From Oscillospiraceae bacterium (GTDB taxonomy: Bacteria; Bacillota_A; Clostridia; Oscillospirales; Oscillospiraceae): DNA of 5,871 bases. This document shows, piece by piece, positions 5,023 through 5,871 of the stretch (the stretch's first letter is position 1; each line of letters opens with the position of its first letter). The position numbers were made by a program, and so were the translations under genes. The notes beneath the pieces are model-generated. The model had not been told where the DNA came from. It worked only from the letters and a program-made list of their open reading frames with translations, and ran no database searches. The stretch is taken from NCBI GenBank assembly GCA_017398105.1, contig JAFQHF010000053.1, positions 1-5,871 of the forward strand, in the 5' to 3' direction.

Positions 5023-5288
5023 CATAACCACCGGCCGTGCCGGTGGTTTGCACAGGCCCCCTTAGGGCCTATTACTAGCTGAGCCTATAGGCTCGTCGAA
5101 TTTATATCGCTCGCGTGAGGTGCCCTGCTACTATTCGAAATAGTGGTAGGGCACCTCTTTTTCTCATTTTCCTAAACCTTTACATCTTTCTTCTATCGAT
5201 TTTAAGTAGTGGTTCCTCGCTTCGCTCGGATAATTTTTTCTGGGCATAGCTAAAGCTTTTTGGAACCACCAGCACAGCTGGTGGTTTT
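5023..5288. repeat. Structured multi-hairpin element, copy B
   Basis: This stretch has the same architecture as 2261-2503. The bounding hairpins are AACCACCGGC/GCCGGTGGTT (5026-5048) and AACCACCAGC/GCTGGTGGTT (5264-5286). Inside are AGGCCC/GGGCCT (5054-5070), the palindrome GAGCCTATAGGCTC (5081-5094), a TATCGCTCGC block (5105-5114), a long 20-bp hairpin (5117-5157), CTCGCTTCGCTC (5216-5227, identical to copy A) and AGCTAAAGCTTTTT (5248-5261, also in copy A). Loop and stem sequences differ from copy A, but the pairing partners change together. No coding frame is credible. It lies inside the inverted-repeat block 4964-5377. It may be a non-autonomous transposable element or a structured RNA. 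Confidence 0.75.
5117..5161 (+). terminator. Strong plus-strand terminator inside copy B
   Basis: A stem of about 20 bp (5117-5135 with 5139-5157; the outer ten pairs, GAGGTGCCCT/AGGGCACCTC, are perfect) is followed by TTTTT at 5157-5161. Two inner pairs are G.U on the plus strand and would be mismatches on the minus strand, which supports a plus-strand RNA. It is the first good terminator after the FliB-like gene and may end that transcript. Confidence 0.8.
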
Positions 5289-5305
5289 CTTTAACCAAAG
5301 AAAAT

Positions 5306-5345
5306 CCGGCAGAATCCCCACATATCGGGGATGGGAAGATGCCGG
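5306..5345 (-). other. Two-level hairpin downstream of copy B
   Basis: The outer stem CCGGCA/TGCCGG (5306-5311 with 5340-5345) encloses the inner stem ATCCCC/GGGGAT (5314-5319 with 5327-5332). On the minus strand it is followed by ATTTTCTTT, so it could be a weak backup terminator for the transporter gene. It could equally be part of the surrounding repeat block. Confidence 0.4.
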
Positions 5346-5352
5346 AAGGTTC

Positions 5353-5377
5353 AGGGAGGGATGAATCCCTCCCCTAC
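5353..5377. repeat. Right 25-bp inverted repeat of the 4964-5377 block
   Basis: This unit is the exact reverse complement of 4964-4988 and ends CCCCTAC facing outward. It has its own internal stem GGGAGGGAT/ATCCCTCCC (5354-5373). The pair delimits a 414-bp gene-free block that contains copy B. Confidence 0.88.
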
Positions 5378-5395
5378 GACGGAATTTGTGTGTAT

Positions 5396-5423
5396 AAAAA
5401 GGGCGCTGCATTGTGCAGCGCCC
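5396..5423 (-). terminator. Rho-independent terminator of the transporter gene
   Basis: On the minus strand GGGCGCTGCA-CAA-TGCAGCGCCC (5401-5423, 10-bp perfect GC-rich stem) is followed by TTTTT (complement of 5396-5400). It starts 22 bases past the transporter stop codon. Confidence 0.94.
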
Positions 5424-5445
5424 GTTGTTTATGGAATGGATGCCA

Positions 5446-5871
5446 TTACATGCCGCCAAACAGGACCCAGATCAGGATGTAAGCGGGAACGATGGCGGAC
5501 AGAGTGAAGGGAATGCCGATCTTGAAGAAGTCGCCATTGGAGACCTCATAGCCTTCCTTGCGCAGAATGCCGATACCGGCGATGTTGGCGGAAGCGCCGA
5601 TGGGGGTGCAGTTGCCGCCCAAGGTAGCACCGGACAGCAGACCGAAGTACAGAGCGGTGGAGTCGATGCCCATCTCAACGGCAATACCGGCGATGACGGG
5701 GATCATGGTGGCAACGTAAGGAATGTTGTCGATGAAAGCGGAGATCAGCACGGAAGCCCAGACGATGATGGTGTACATCAGGAAGGGGCTGCCGGCGCCC
5801 AGCTTTGCCAGCAGCTGTGCCAGAGCGTCAATGACACCCATGTTGGAAATACCGCCGATCATCAGGAACAG
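5446..5871 (-). CDS. ArsB/NhaD-type (ion transporter superfamily) permease, C-terminal part
   Basis: There are 141 visible residues; the frame stays open to the right window edge (LFLMIGG...), so the apparent internal ATG at 5862 is not the start. Hydrophobic segments lie at about visible residues 26-44, 50-64, 72-84, 88-103 and 117-138. The block SAFIDNIPYVATMIPVI (44-60) and LGGNCTPIGASANI (84-97) are hallmark sequences of the ArsB/NhaD branch of the ion transporter superfamily. These are the two half-helix regions expected to bind the substrate or ion. Members exchange Na+/H+ or move anions such as arsenite or dicarboxylates; this fragment does not decide which. The protein ends FGGM at 5449 with a TAA stop, and a strong terminator follows. 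Confidence 0.88.
   Translation of the reverse strand: MFLMIGGISNMGVIDALAQLLAKLGAGSPFLMYTIIVWASVLISAFIDNIPYVATMIPVIAGIAVEMGIDSTALYFGLLSGATLGGNCTPIGASANIAGIGILRKEGYEVSNGDFFKIGIPFTLSAIVPAYILIWVLFGGM

Noticed and set aside
5250..5459. Minus-strand 69-codon open frame over copy B, the inverted repeat and the terminator
   Set aside because: It crosses a strong terminator, the 25-bp repeat and an end hairpin, overlaps the transporter end, and has no ribosome site.

Overview
The window looks like chromosomal DNA from a moderately GC-rich gut Clostridia member, most likely Oscillospirales/Ruminococcaceae-like. This is an inference from strong AGGAGG-type ribosome sites, a compact lipoprotein PstS, a small DUF6061-like protein, a FliB-like cysteine-rich protein and dispersed GTAGGG palindromic repeats. 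No marker gene fixes the genus.

Layout. (1) 1-2207, minus strand: the 5' part of a phosphate-uptake operon, read pstS -> pstC -> pstA, with pstA cut by the window edge. A candidate Pho-type promoter lies upstream of pstS. The whole pstS-pstC gap is filled by a 104-bp inverted-repeat element. (2) 2261-2503: a gene-free, multi-hairpin element (copy A). (3) 2514-3165, minus strand: a well-formed tRNA-Arg(CCG) gene with its own promoter and terminator, then a hairpin-rich spacer ending in a 23-bp duplicate of the tRNA 3' end plus a second terminator, then a small 82-aa DUF6061-like gene with its own terminator. (4) 3220-4940, plus strand: a consensus sigma-A promoter driving a DivIVA-like coiled-coil protein, followed after a palindromic repeat by a FliB-family cysteine-cluster protein. 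(5) 4964-5377: a 414-bp gene-free block bounded by 25-bp perfect inverted repeats, containing the second multi-hairpin element (copy B). (6) 5396-5871, minus strand: terminator and C-terminal part of an ArsB/NhaD-type ion transporter, cut by the right edge.

The protein genes are mostly ordinary housekeeping functions. PstS captures phosphate outside the membrane and PstC/PstA form the channel; the ATPase PstB and PhoU would be expected beyond the left edge. The unusual content is between the genes. Copies A and B share the same order of hairpins and short conserved blocks while the stem sequences differ in a compensated way, so they look like two diverged members of one structured, probably mobile (or formerly mobile) RNA/ssDNA family. 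A second family, short palindromes with GTAGGG ends, occurs five times, twice as facing pairs, and one pair brackets copy B. A third oddity is the duplicated tRNA tail.
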